The notes below the pieces were generated by a model, which did no database searches, had not been told where the DNA came from, and was given only the letters and a program-made list of their open reading frames with translations. Below, in pieces: positions 1 to 6,202 of a stretch of 7,183 bases of DNA. A program made the translations under genes and the position numbers. The stretch is from Verrucomicrobiales bacterium (GTDB lineage: Bacteria > Verrucomicrobiota > Verrucomicrobiia > Limisphaerales > F1-80-MAGS106). Each line of letters begins with the position of its first letter. The stretch's first letter is position 1. The DNA lies in the NCBI GenBank assembly GCA_947487925.1, contig CANLCA010000138.1, positions 1 through 7,183 on the forward strand, written 5' to 3'.

Positions 1-1880
1 CGATGCCCCGCGCTCCGCCTCCACCATGGCTCGGGGGTCAACGTCGCCCAGTGGTCGGACTCCTTCAACCGCCCCTCTCCGAGGTCATAGCGAGTCTGAG
101 AGCTGAGCACGAGCCATGACCAGGGCTCCCAATCCAAATCCGAGTAGATGTCGGCAAAAGTGCTTTGATTGGGACGAGGATGGACTCTCCAATCCGTATA
201 AACAGCCCAGTTCAAGAAGTTGACAACCTCCCCGTCCCGCTTCGTCTGCACCTTGTTGCGCACGCCGTAACGAATCACGTTTTGACTGTCGACCGAATCA
301 ATCGAGTTATAATCGGGATAGTCCAGCGGGAGCAGTCGAAAAGTGGGGAGTTCGTAGTCGAATTGGGGCAACTGCGGGGGCAATTTGTTAGGAGAGGGGA
401 CAAACGCATAATTCACGGTCGGTTCAAAGATGTGTCTGACGCCATCCATCTCCCAAAACTTGTTTCGAACCCCGGGCCAGATCCGTGACGCCTTGGAAGA
501 CACCTCCATGCCCGTGTTGAAAACCCATCTGTTTTCTGCGTCTAGAGTGCTTCCCAGGCCGTCCGTCTGGCCGTAATAAGTGAAACGCCCCCCAACCCTC
601 GGCGCGACGTTCAACCAGCCAAAGAGATTTTTGGGCAACACGAGCTGGTGGTAAGAATCAGCACGCATGGCGCCGTAGTCCGGACTCAGGTTATCCGAGA
701 ATTTCCGTTGGAAATACCCGATCGAACTCTGGCTCTCGTAGTAAACAGGACTGCCACCCAATTGCTGCCTGAGTGCGTCAAATTTCAGGTCCGGCAATCG
801 TTCTATAGTTTCATAAAAATCATTGATCTGAGGCTGGGCCAAAACGTTCAGATTGTAGTTGGACCAGGCCTGATTGATTTCCACGAAGGAATTCGGCTGC
901 GGATTCCTTCGGTGTTCGGCTTCGAAAAAATCCCGTTGAACCTGGGCATCGGTGTAGTCGCGAACCATGATGCTGGCTGTCAGATTCGTCGCCAGATCTG
1001 CCCGGTGATAAAATTCAATCTTCCGCCGCTCATCTGGTATAGGAAGCTGGGCAGGGTTGAGACCGGGTTCCTCGTCATGCAAATAGTAGAACGAGAACTT
1101 TCCCGCGCCGTAATGTCCCAGGTCATAGTCGAGATCAGGCCCGACACCCAAACCCCGACGCTGGCGGTAATCGAAATGCAACGCCCCGCTGAGTTTGTCG
1201 TTCCAGTACCAGTTGTAGGCCCCCAACAAATAAGGCCCGTAAACACTCCGAAACCCGGGTGTGAGCACCACGTTGTTTGGATGTCTCTTCAAGCTTCTGT
1301 GGTACAGTGGAAAATACATCACCGGAGTGTTGCCCAAGTAAAGAGTTGCCCCCTTGGCTTCCACAAAATCGCCCGGCACGAAAGTGAACTCCTTCGCTCG
1401 AATCGTGTAACCCGGCTCATCCACATCGTCCGTCGTGAGCCTGGGTCGCAGGACGCTATACGTGTTGTTCGAGCGCGTAGAAGTGGCGGAATCCCCAGAA
1501 ATGAAGACCGGTATTGAACCTGTGCGGAACTTCCCTGACTCGAAGACCCCCGTGTTGAAATTATATTTGGCTGATTCGCCTTTCCAGGTTTGGGCATCGC
1601 GCTGCAAAACAACATTCCCATGCACCTCGGCCTCCCGGGATTGCGGGCTGGCCATCCCCCAATCTGCAGTCAGCACCGCGTTGCTATAGGTGATCACGAC
1701 ACCGTTCGTGAACACAAAAGCGTTCCTTTCAAAACTGAACTCCACTTTGCTTTTCTCCCCGAGGGCTCTCACATTGAAATCACCCAAGGAAGCCGCGCTC
1801 ACCCTCGAGACAGACATCCCACTGAGGATCGCGACGAGAAAAATAAGGCACGCCAACCACTGCCCACCATGTGATCTCAT
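1..1880 (-). CDS. lptD: LPS-assembly outer-membrane protein LptD (OstA/Imp), C-terminus beyond the window
   Basis: The frame stays open from ATG 1880 to the left edge (626 codons seen, no stop), so the barrel's C-terminal end is missing. LptD forms the outer-membrane barrel and plug that inserts LPS into the outer leaflet. Residues 1-30 look like a signal peptide (hydrophobic LACLIFLVAILSGM, then VSAA). Residues of about 50-115 are OstA/LptA-like beta repeats (NGVVITYSNAVLTADWG, then HGNVVLQRDAQTWKGE). Around residue 188 is the family-like GNTPVMYFPLY, followed by alternating aromatic strands and, near the edge, SDLDWEPWSWLVLSSQTRYDL, which fits LptD barrels. The 1880 start is chosen because the signal peptide begins there, although no Shine-Dalgarno is visible. 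An in-frame ATG at 2054 has a good GGGAG but adds 58 basic, non-signal residues. It lies downstream of the AsmA-like and PIG-L genes on the same strand. Recognition is by sequence pattern; the family call is firm, the start is not. Confidence 0.9.
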   Translation of the reverse strand, partial: MRSHGGQWLACLIFLVAILSGMSVSRVSAASLGDFNVRALGEKSKVEFSFERNAFVFTNGVVITYSNAVLTADWGMASPQSREAEVHGNVVLQRDAQTWKGESAKYNFNTGVFESGKFRTGSIPVFISGDSATSTRSNNTYSVLRPRLTTDDVDEPGYTIRAKEFTFVPGDFVEAKGATLYLGNTPVMYFPLYHRSLKRHPNNVVLTPGFRSVYGPYLLGAYNWYWNDKLSGALHFDYRQRRGLGVGPDLDYDLGHYGAGKFSFYYLHDEEPGLNPAQLPIPDERRKIEFYHRADLATNLTASIMVRDYTDAQVQRDFFEAEHRRNPQPNSFVEINQAWSNYNLNVLAQPQINDFYETIERLPDLKFDALRQQLGGSPVYYESQSSIGYFQRKFSDNLSPDYGAMRADSYHQLVLPKNLFGWLNVAPRVGGRFTYYGQTDGLGSTLDAENRWVFNTGMEVSSKASRIWPGVRNKFWEMDGVRHIFEPTVNYAFVPSPNKLPPQLPQFDYELPTFRLLPLDYPDYNSIDSVDSQNVIRYGVRNKVQTKRDGEVVNFLNWAVYTDWRVHPRPNQSTFADIYSDLDWEPWSWLVLSSQTRYDLGEGRLKESDHWATLTPEPWWRRSAGH

Positions 1881-2300
1881 AAAGCTTGGCTTGGCATCAT
1901 TTCCAGAGAACTCGGCACATTTTGACCCGGCGCGACCACGAACAGTCGGGGCGCACCCAAGGAGACTCCCGCGACAACGAGGCGGTTTGAGCGAAAGGCC
2001 GGAGCCACGAGTCGACACAGTTGTGAATTTTCCGACAAAACGCTCAATGCTCATGAAGTCTCCCAAAGCTACTCAATCCCATCAAGCGCTGCCAAGCGGG
2101 ATTTCGAGGTCGCCCGATTGATCGCGAGTATTCGGCATGGGAATTGCTTTAAACTTCCAGCCGTATGAATACATTTGGAACAAAACTCCCGAAGGTTCGG
2201 CTGAAGCTTGCCTTTGCCGCCGCACATCCGCCGAGCCAAGCCCGCTTTGTGAGGAAAACGGTTCCCCTCGCACTCTACCTCATGCATCTGCGGCAACGCC
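1881..2300. other. 420-bp spacer between the PIG-L gene and lptD, no supported gene
   Basis: No protein family is recognisable on either strand. On the minus strand, a GTG-started frame (2273-2082) and an ATG-started frame (2287-2069, 72 codons) are open but resemble nothing I know. The second ends 14 nt before ATG 2054. That ATG is in frame with lptD and is preceded by GGGAG (complement of 2060-2064) at 5-nt spacing, so part of this stretch may be lptD leader or N-terminal extension. A weak promoter-like TTGGCA with a TAGCTT 18 nt further on precedes that ATG on the minus strand. I do not regard it as established. Confidence 0.5.
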
Positions 2301-3179
2301 TCACAGCACACCCCATCGCGAAAGCTTTCTCCCCAGGGCGCCCAGTTGCGAATGACTCCGACAAAGGCTTGGGAAATCCTGCTCCAAAGTTTCCAGTGTG
2401 GGAATCGCACCCCAAGCCGTTACGGTAAAGAATTCCAAAGCGCGATCCCCGCCAATCCCCATATCCTGACGCTGACGCGCCATGCGTTGACGCAATGCCA
2501 GCGACCATTCATCGAAGGTTGTAGGAGCCTTGATTTCATGACGGCCGATCCACGGGATCCACTCCTGAAATTGCGATCGATGGCAGTACGCGCACTGGGC
2601 AATCACAGGAAAAGCATCCTCCACATCCACAGCCAGATCAAAGTGGTTGTCTCCGAACATATAGCCGTCATACACGTTCAGAATCACAGGGGTTTTCAAT
2701 GGAACCGATTGGGTTTCGTCGGTGGGATAGATGTCTGAGAATGCATGGGGCACATTGATCAGGTAGGCCACCCTCCTCACGGCCTCCGCAATCGTGAGGT
2801 GATCCGTGTGAACTCCCATCAACGGATCTGTAGGCAGGGGCGGGCAGAATAAATAGTCGGGCTCAAACGCACGAATCGCTTTCCAAAGCGATGCCAATAC
2901 GGGGCGTGTCAGCAATCCTCCTTCCGAAAATGAGCTCCCATCTGAGAGTTTCAAGAGCTGGAAATCATAGCTGCCGATCTTCGCCGACTCCTTTTGCTCC
3001 ACTAACCGAATCCAAGCTGTCTCCTCCCGGGTCCGGGAATGATGTCCTGCAGCCCCGTCCGTGCAGACCAGAACCCTTGCAGAGAGCTCTGTTCCAAGAG
3101 CTCGACGCCACATCTCGAAGGTTCCTCCAGCGGTCAGCTCGAAGTCGTCAAAATGCGCGTGTACATTGAGGATTCTCAC
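2301..3179 (-). CDS. PIG-L/LmbE-family zinc-dependent deacetylase
   Basis: The 292-residue protein matches the PIG-L (LmbE) fold. These cytoplasmic metal-dependent enzymes remove acetyl groups from N-acetylglucosamine-type sugars (MshB, BshB and PIG-L are examples). Residues 7-14 are HAHFDDFE, the counterpart of the AHPDDE metal motif: H9 and D12 would be metal ligands and D11 the general base. TDGAAGHHS (40-48) matches the usual TxGE/AxG loop. HTDH (124-127) is the second metal motif, usually HPDH. The motif is unusual: F replaces P at residue 10, and an extra F separates DD from E. The start is a GTG at 3179, 3 nt after the stop of the upstream AsmA-like gene, so translation is probably coupled. 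With an AsmA-like protein upstream and LptD downstream, an envelope-sugar substrate is a reasonable inference, but the substrate cannot be read from the sequence. No signal peptide is seen. Confidence 0.87.
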   Translation of the reverse strand: MRILNVHAHFDDFELTAGGTFEMWRRALGTELSARVLVCTDGAAGHHSRTREETAWIRLVEQKESAKIGSYDFQLLKLSDGSSFSEGGLLTRPVLASLWKAIRAFEPDYLFCPPLPTDPLMGVHTDHLTIAEAVRRVAYLINVPHAFSDIYPTDETQSVPLKTPVILNVYDGYMFGDNHFDLAVDVEDAFPVIAQCAYCHRSQFQEWIPWIGRHEIKAPTTFDEWSLALRQRMARQRQDMGIGGDRALEFFTVTAWGAIPTLETLEQDFPSLCRSHSQLGALGRKLSRWGVL

Positions 3180-3182
3180 AAT

Positions 3183-3938
3183 TCATTTCTTGAACAGACC
3201 GCCGATCCCCTTGGTCAATTTGTCCACCTGCCCCTTGGCGCCATCCCCTAGGTCCTTGGCAGCGTTGGTGACCTCCTTCCCAAGTTTTCCCAAAGCCTCC
3301 CCAACCACCCCCATCGTCTCGTCCAGCACTGCTTTTACGATCTTCTCGGAGAGTTCTCCCGGCGTAATCCCGTCCCCGCCCTTGCCGAGGTCTGTCAACC
3401 GAATGCGTGGCAACGACACGGTCACGGACTTTCCACCCAACAAAGTGACGTTGAGATTCACTTTTCCATCGCTGACGACGAACTCATCGATCTGAATCTT
3501 CTTGGACCCCGCCGCCTTTGGGGAAGCCTGGTCCGTGGCAGTGAATGCCTGCACGTTTTGGAGAATCTTGTTCAGGTTATTTTCTTTCAAACCTCCCTCG
3601 AAAGTGATTTCCGGCGCCACCACGTTCACCGAGCGGACCACGATTTTCTCCTGCATCAACGTGAGGGTGTCAACCACCACAGTAACCTCACCGACCTTCA
3701 CCGCGTTGGGAGTCTTGAATCCCACTGGATTGCCAACCACCAAGCCTTTAAGGCCTCCGCGCCCTGAAAGCATCGAAACAGAAGCCCCCTCGAGTTTCAC
3801 TTCTACCTTGGCAACCTTAGGCCCGATAGTTTCAACACTTTTCTTGACAATTGAATCGATAAAAAACATGGCGACGAAAACGCCCAGAACAAAAATCAAA
3901 AGCCCGGCCGCTAGAACTCTCAGAAGCGTCTTCTTCAT
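3183..3938 (-). CDS. AsmA-like single-pass membrane protein
   Basis: The 251-residue protein has a short basic N-terminus (MKKTLLR) and one hydrophobic segment at about residues 8-28, with the rest predicted periplasmic. GGLKGLVVGNPVGF (61-74) and VVRSVNVVAPEITFEGG (100-116) followed by NNLNKI are typical of the repeating beta units of AsmA-like and related lipid-transfer proteins. Residues of about 148-182 continue as short beta strands (KIQIDEFVVSDGKVNLNV). The C-terminal 60 residues are helical and Gly/Lys-rich, ending KGIGGLFKK. It is much shorter than classical AsmA or TamB, so it is probably a minimal membrane-anchored version. The ATG at 3938 has a GAGGG very close upstream. The gene leads the minus-strand cluster and ends 3 nt before the deacetylase. 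Related proteins in other bacteria act in outer-membrane lipid homeostasis; a similar role here is inference. Confidence 0.72.
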   Translation of the reverse strand: MKKTLLRVLAAGLLIFVLGVFVAMFFIDSIVKKSVETIGPKVAKVEVKLEGASVSMLSGRGGLKGLVVGNPVGFKTPNAVKVGEVTVVVDTLTLMQEKIVVRSVNVVAPEITFEGGLKENNLNKILQNVQAFTATDQASPKAAGSKKIQIDEFVVSDGKVNLNVTLLGGKSVTVSLPRIRLTDLGKGGDGITPGELSEKIVKAVLDETMGVVGEALGKLGKEVTNAAKDLGDGAKGQVDKLTKGIGGLFKK

Positions 3939-3983
3939 TCCCTCAGTCTGCGACGTTCTCGATCCAAAGTAAAGGAGCAGTCC

Positions 3984-4160
3984 TTATTGCCTTTGTTTGA
4001 TCCGGTGAATTCCATCAAGACGACCGTCTTGGCAGCCCGCTCTTTGGAGAGTCGATTTTTGGGAATCCAAGTTCCACGAGGCCTTTACCTCGGGGCCAAG
4101 CGGTTTTAAGATGAAGACTCCCTGACCGTTCTTGAGAAACCGCGCGATCCGTTCGTCCAT
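3984..4160 (-). CDS. possible 58-residue small protein, doubtful
   Basis: ATG 4160 to TAA 3984 encodes 58 residues beginning MDERIARFLKNGQGVFILKP and ending RIKQRQ. The composition is protein-like at the start (amphipathic helix, then GVFIL), but there is no clear ribosome-binding site and I recognise no family. It lies in the same direction as the AsmA-like gene, 45 bp upstream of it. It could be a real small protein, a leader peptide or a chance frame. Conservation of the frame in relatives would decide. Confidence 0.15.
   Translation of the reverse strand: MDERIARFLKNGQGVFILKPLGPEVKASWNLDSQKSTLQRAGCQDGRLDGIHRIKQRQ
4016..4031. repeat. 16-bp palindrome (7+2+7)
   Basis: The sequence CAAGACG-AC-CGTCTTG is a perfect 7-bp inverted repeat around two bases, 78 bp upstream of the AsmA-like start codon. 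Such a site could bind a dimeric regulator, but it may be chance. No second copy was noticed in the window. Confidence 0.3.
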
Positions 4161-4247
4161 ATTTAGCTATTTCAACGGCATGGTCGCGGCCGATTACTGA
4201 TTATTGAGATTAGACAAAGGGCTCTGCTGAGCGGAAAAACGGGCAAC

Positions 4248-4276
4248 TTGACCCCGACCGGTTGTTGGTGCATGTT
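4248..4276 (+). promoter_or_regulatory. probable sigma70 promoter of ssrA
   Basis: A TTGACC -35 box (4248-4253) and a CATGTT -10-like box (4271-4276) are separated by exactly 17 bp. Transcription would start near 4283, leaving a leader of about 11 nt to be removed by RNase P at the tmRNA 5' end (4294). The -35 is good and the -10 is degenerate. The position relative to ssrA is the main support. Confidence 0.5.
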
Positions 4277-4293
4277 CAGTGAGTTCGCTTTGT

Positions 4294-4646
4294 GGGGGCG
4301 TACTGGTTTCGACCTGGAAGATACGTCAGAGGCGGCATGCCGAGGATGGTTCGTTGGCCTCGTAAATCACCGGACCAAAAAACAACTGCTAATCAAGAAC
4401 TAGCTCTCGCGGCCTAAGTGCTGCGACGTTCACCCAGCGACACCTGCTGGTTGGGATGAACGCCATTGCAGGTTGGATTGAGGGCGGAATCGGCGCGTCA
4501 TCAATCGAGACTTTCTCATGCTGAATACGCAGCGCGACTCGTGTCGGATCGTTATCGCGCGGCCGACAACTCTCTTCCGACTAAGCATGTAGTCGCGGCT
4601 GGTTTACCTACCAGGGACGCGGGTTCAACTCCCGCCGCCTCCACCA
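4294..4646 (+). ncRNA. ssrA: transfer-messenger RNA (tmRNA, one-piece)
   Basis: The 353-nt RNA rescues ribosomes stalled on broken mRNAs, acting with SmpB and EF-Tu, and adds a degradation tag. The 5' end GGGGGCG (4294-4300) pairs with CGCCTCC (4636-4642) as a 7-bp acceptor stem with one G-U pair. It is followed by the conserved TACTGGTTTCGACC. The 3' end has a T-arm with a GCGGG/CCCGC stem (4619-4623/4631-4635) around TTCAACT, then a discriminator A and encoded CCA (4644-4646). The tag frame ends ELALAA-TAA (4397-4417). Order and length match a standard single-piece bacterial tmRNA rather than the permuted two-piece form. Both ends are fixed by base pairing. No clear intrinsic terminator follows. 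Mobile-element debris begins about 50-250 bp downstream, in keeping with ssrA as an integration hotspot. Confidence 0.97.
4388..4417 (+). other. tmRNA proteolysis-tag reading frame (probable tag ANQELALAA)
   Basis: Inside ssrA, the frame GCT AAT CAA GAA CTA GCT CTC GCG GCC TAA gives ANQELALAA, ending in the small hydrophobic residues recognised by ClpXP-type proteases. The C-terminal part is certain from the frame and stop. The resume codon is inferred: GCT 4388 gives the usual Ala-Asn start and a 9-residue tag. Spacing from the conserved CTCGTAAA region would also allow the codon before it (ACT). Confidence 0.7.
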
Positions 4647-4699
4647 CTTTTTAAGGCCATTTCGTGGACATTTGGGTTCAGTTGTGAAACGTTTGTGAC

Positions 4700-4793
4700 A
4701 CTGGAAACGAATGAAAACACACGGCACAACTCGAAAACCCCGTAGGGTCAAAATATTCGAATCCGCTGATGTGCGCGAGGATTCGTTTCCAGT
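4700..4793. repeat. 13-bp inverted repeat enclosing the left arm core
   Basis: ACTGGAAACGAAT (4700-4712) is the exact reverse complement of ATTCGTTTCCAGT (4781-4793). The 68 bp between them contain the left copy of the 32-bp core repeat (4739-4770). The right half is part of the longer left arm, so the two inverted repeats interleave. It could be the ends of a small element or a hairpin; 13 bp can also arise by chance. Confidence 0.45.
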
Positions 4794-4797
4794 TCAT
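4739..4797 (-). repeat. left arm of an inverted duplication (32-bp perfect core at 4739-4770)
   Basis: Bases 4739-4770 are the perfect reverse complement of 4864-4895. Weaker similarity continues outward to an ATG on the minus strand at 4797. Read on the minus strand, this arm starts MNWKRILAHISGFEYFDPTG and ends at a TGA (4678) after 39 residues. The core contains two smaller palindromes, CCCGTAGGG and ATTCGAAT. No protein family is recognised in the peptide. Confidence 0.85.
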
Positions 4798-4839
4798 TGA
4801 GCGGAGCAATGGCGTCAGCGCAGGATCGTACGCAATCAC

Positions 4840-4895
4840 ATGAACGGGCCGAAACGATTGCGGATCAGCGGATTCGAATATTTTGACCCTACGGG
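4840..4895 (+). repeat. right arm of the inverted duplication (32-bp perfect core at 4864-4895)
   Basis: This arm mirrors 4739-4797. From ATG 4840 it reads MNGPKRLRISGFEYFDPTG and then runs in frame into the integrase remnant (Tyr codon at 4897). Outside the core, the arms share ATGAAC, AAACGA and a G/C-rich block with substitutions and small indels. The duplication is therefore longer than the core and has diverged unevenly. Confidence 0.85.
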
Positions 4896-5604
4896 TTATA
4901 GTTCGATCGACGGGTCGTTGCTCAATCGAGGACACGACGTGGGGAGGAGCCCCATCGCTCGTGTGCTCAAAAAGGCTGGGATCGAGCCAGCGCCGCGACG
5001 GAAGCATGGCATGACTTGGGCGGAGTTCCTTAAGAGTCATTGGAATGTTCTGGCCGCGACGGATTTCTTCACCGCTGAAGTTTGGACTGTTGGCGGATTG
5101 ATCCGCTACCACGTGTTGTTGGTCATCCGGCTGGCGACGAGAGAAGTGAAGATCGCCGGAATCATCGCGGAACCGAATGATGTTTGGATGAAACAAATCG
5201 CCCGGAACCTGACAGATGGATTGAACGGTTTCCTCAACGGCTGCGGGTATTTGATTCATGGCCGGGCACCGAGTTTCTCCAACTCTTTCGGAGACATTCT
5301 CAAACAAAGCGGGGTCAAAACGATTCGTCTTCTCAGAAAAAGTCCCGATCTGAATTCCTTCGCCGCGCGCTGTGTCCGTACGGTAAAAGAGTTGTGTGTC
5401 GATCCGATGATCTTCTTTGGTGAGCAATCCCTTCGCCACGCTCTTGCTGAGACTCAAAGTTTCTACAACCGGTAGAGACCACACCAAGCATTGGAAAACC
5501 GGATCATTCAACCGGAGTTCAAGAGCGTGGTGACTGTTGGACAAATCGCATGTGGGAGCCGTTCGGGTGGAATGCTCAACTATGATTACCGGGAAGCTGC
5601 ATGA
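4840..5604 (+). pseudogene. decayed rve/DDE-type integrase (IS transposase), 5'-truncated, with nonsense codon
   Basis: Integrase homology begins at about 4897 (YSSIDGSLL, then GHDVGRSPIARVLKKAGIEP), the end of the helix-turn-helix region of this transposase type. The N-terminal third is missing and replaced by the repeat arm. The catalytic core follows: D75 survives in LAATDFFTAEVWT. The second Asp (usual HDRDP) is now HGRAP (residues 140-144), and the catalytic Glu (usual AERFVR) is AARCVR (175-180, GCG at 5365). A TAG at 5473-5475 sits where YNRERPHQ would have Glu. The same frame then continues RPHQALENRIIQPEF to the expected C-terminal motif GGMLNYDYREAA and TGA 5602-5604. With two active-site acids gone and a premature stop, it cannot be an active transposase. 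Residue numbers count from ATG 4840. The exact IS family (IS3- or IS481-like) is uncertain. No terminal inverted repeats of the IS were identified. Confidence 0.88.
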
Positions 5605-5702
5605 CTCGGAAGGTGATCACATTTTGGGACATTACGCCATGGAAAGAACTGCTGCCGCAATTATCGCATTGCCGCGGTTGATTTTGGCTAGGAAATCGAG
5701 GC

Positions 5703-6092
5703 ATGCTGGCTGTGATGCGACTTTTAAATGCCATTCTTGGTGATGCTTCCGAGATCGATATTGAAGCTTTGGAAAAAGAATTTGCCCGCGTCCTCGGCGA
5801 AGGTGAAGAAATCGAGAAGGCGTTCGTGCTGGTGCGCGATCTAATCGTCTTCACGCGCAAACGGATGATCCTGGTGGATAAGCAAGGGCTCACGGGCAAG
5901 CGCAAGGAGTATCACTCGATTCCCTACCGCAGCATTGTCCATTTCAGCGCGGAATCGTTGGGCCATTTCGATCTCGATGCGGAGCTGAAAATTTGGATTC
6001 ACGGACAAGCCGAACCGAAGCAGTTTAGCTTCCGTCGCGACACCAGCATTTTGGAAATTCAACGCACTCTCGCGACTTATTTGGGAGGGTGA
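5703..6092 (+). CDS. bacterial PH-domain protein (bPH_1, PF08000-like)
   Basis: The 129-residue cytoplasmic protein resembles the small bacterial PH-domain proteins best known from Bacillus. It has an N-terminal helix with ILGDASEIDIEALEKEF (11-27). The PH-like beta sheet holds RDLIVFTRKRMILVDKQGLT (45-64), KEYHSIPYRSIVHFS (68-82), and GHFDLDAELKIWI (87-99). A C-terminal helix (ILEIQRTLATYL) follows. The length is complete for the family. ATG 5703 has AGGA 9 nt upstream, while family members usually begin at the position of Met5 (ATG 5715), so the true start may be four residues later. No signal peptide or membrane segment is present. The cellular role of this family is not established. It begins 98 bp after the integrase remnant and has no obvious operon partner. 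Confidence 0.82.
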   Translation: MLAVMRLLNAILGDASEIDIEALEKEFARVLGEGEEIEKAFVLVRDLIVFTRKRMILVDKQGLTGKRKEYHSIPYRSIVHFSAESLGHFDLDAELKIWIHGQAEPKQFSFRRDTSILEIQRTLATYLGG

Positions 6093-6202
6093 AACTGATC
6101 GGCTGACCGACTAGGATTGAGCCTTTTTATGGAGAACCCGCCAACGCCACCAAGCCTTGATCGCTCCAAATCAGATGGGGGGAACATCTAATTTGGCTAG
6201 CT

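Larger units (their letters stand above)
3939..4293. promoter_or_regulatory. 355-bp divergent intergenic region between the AsmA-like gene and ssrA
   Basis: This region separates the minus-strand envelope cluster from the plus-strand tmRNA gene, so it should hold promoters for both. The ssrA promoter is visible near the right end (listed separately). No equally convincing promoter is seen for the AsmA-like gene. The stretch also holds a short doubtful minus-strand frame (4160-3984) and a small palindrome (4016-4031). Confidence 0.5.

Noticed and set aside
15..26. 12-bp exact match to the ssrA 3' end (CCGCCTCCACCA) as a possible attachment site
   Set aside because: It sits inside the lptD coding sequence on the far side of the promoter, is only 12 bp long, and does not include the T-arm bases expected of an attachment duplicate.
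165..488. 107-codon plus-strand open frame at the left end
   Set aside because: Antisense shadow of the LptD barrel region. The minus strand is open through the whole interval with family-like sequence.
648..1517. 289-codon plus-strand open frame
   Set aside because: It lies antisense to lptD, whose minus-strand translation has a signal peptide and clear LptD motifs. The plus-strand product resembles nothing.
3061..3972. Plus-strand frames opposite the AsmA-like gene
   Set aside because: Low-complexity Ser/Pro/Thr-rich shadows of the minus-strand gene, with no family resemblance.
4466..4654. 62-codon frame inside ssrA
   Set aside because: It lies within the structured tmRNA and ends just past its CCA. 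No coding signal.
4678..5544. 288-codon minus-strand open frame
   Set aside because: It is antisense to the integrase remnant, which has recognisable conserved motifs. Only its last 39 codons, from ATG 4797, are of interest because they mirror the right repeat arm.
6093..6128. Possible terminator after the PH-domain gene (GGCT...AGCC then TTTTT)
   Set aside because: The stem is only 4 bp with a 15-base loop, too weak to call.
6129..6191. 20-codon frame from ATG 6129 before the pseudopilin-like gene
   Set aside because: Very short, proline-rich, without a ribosome-binding site or family resemblance.
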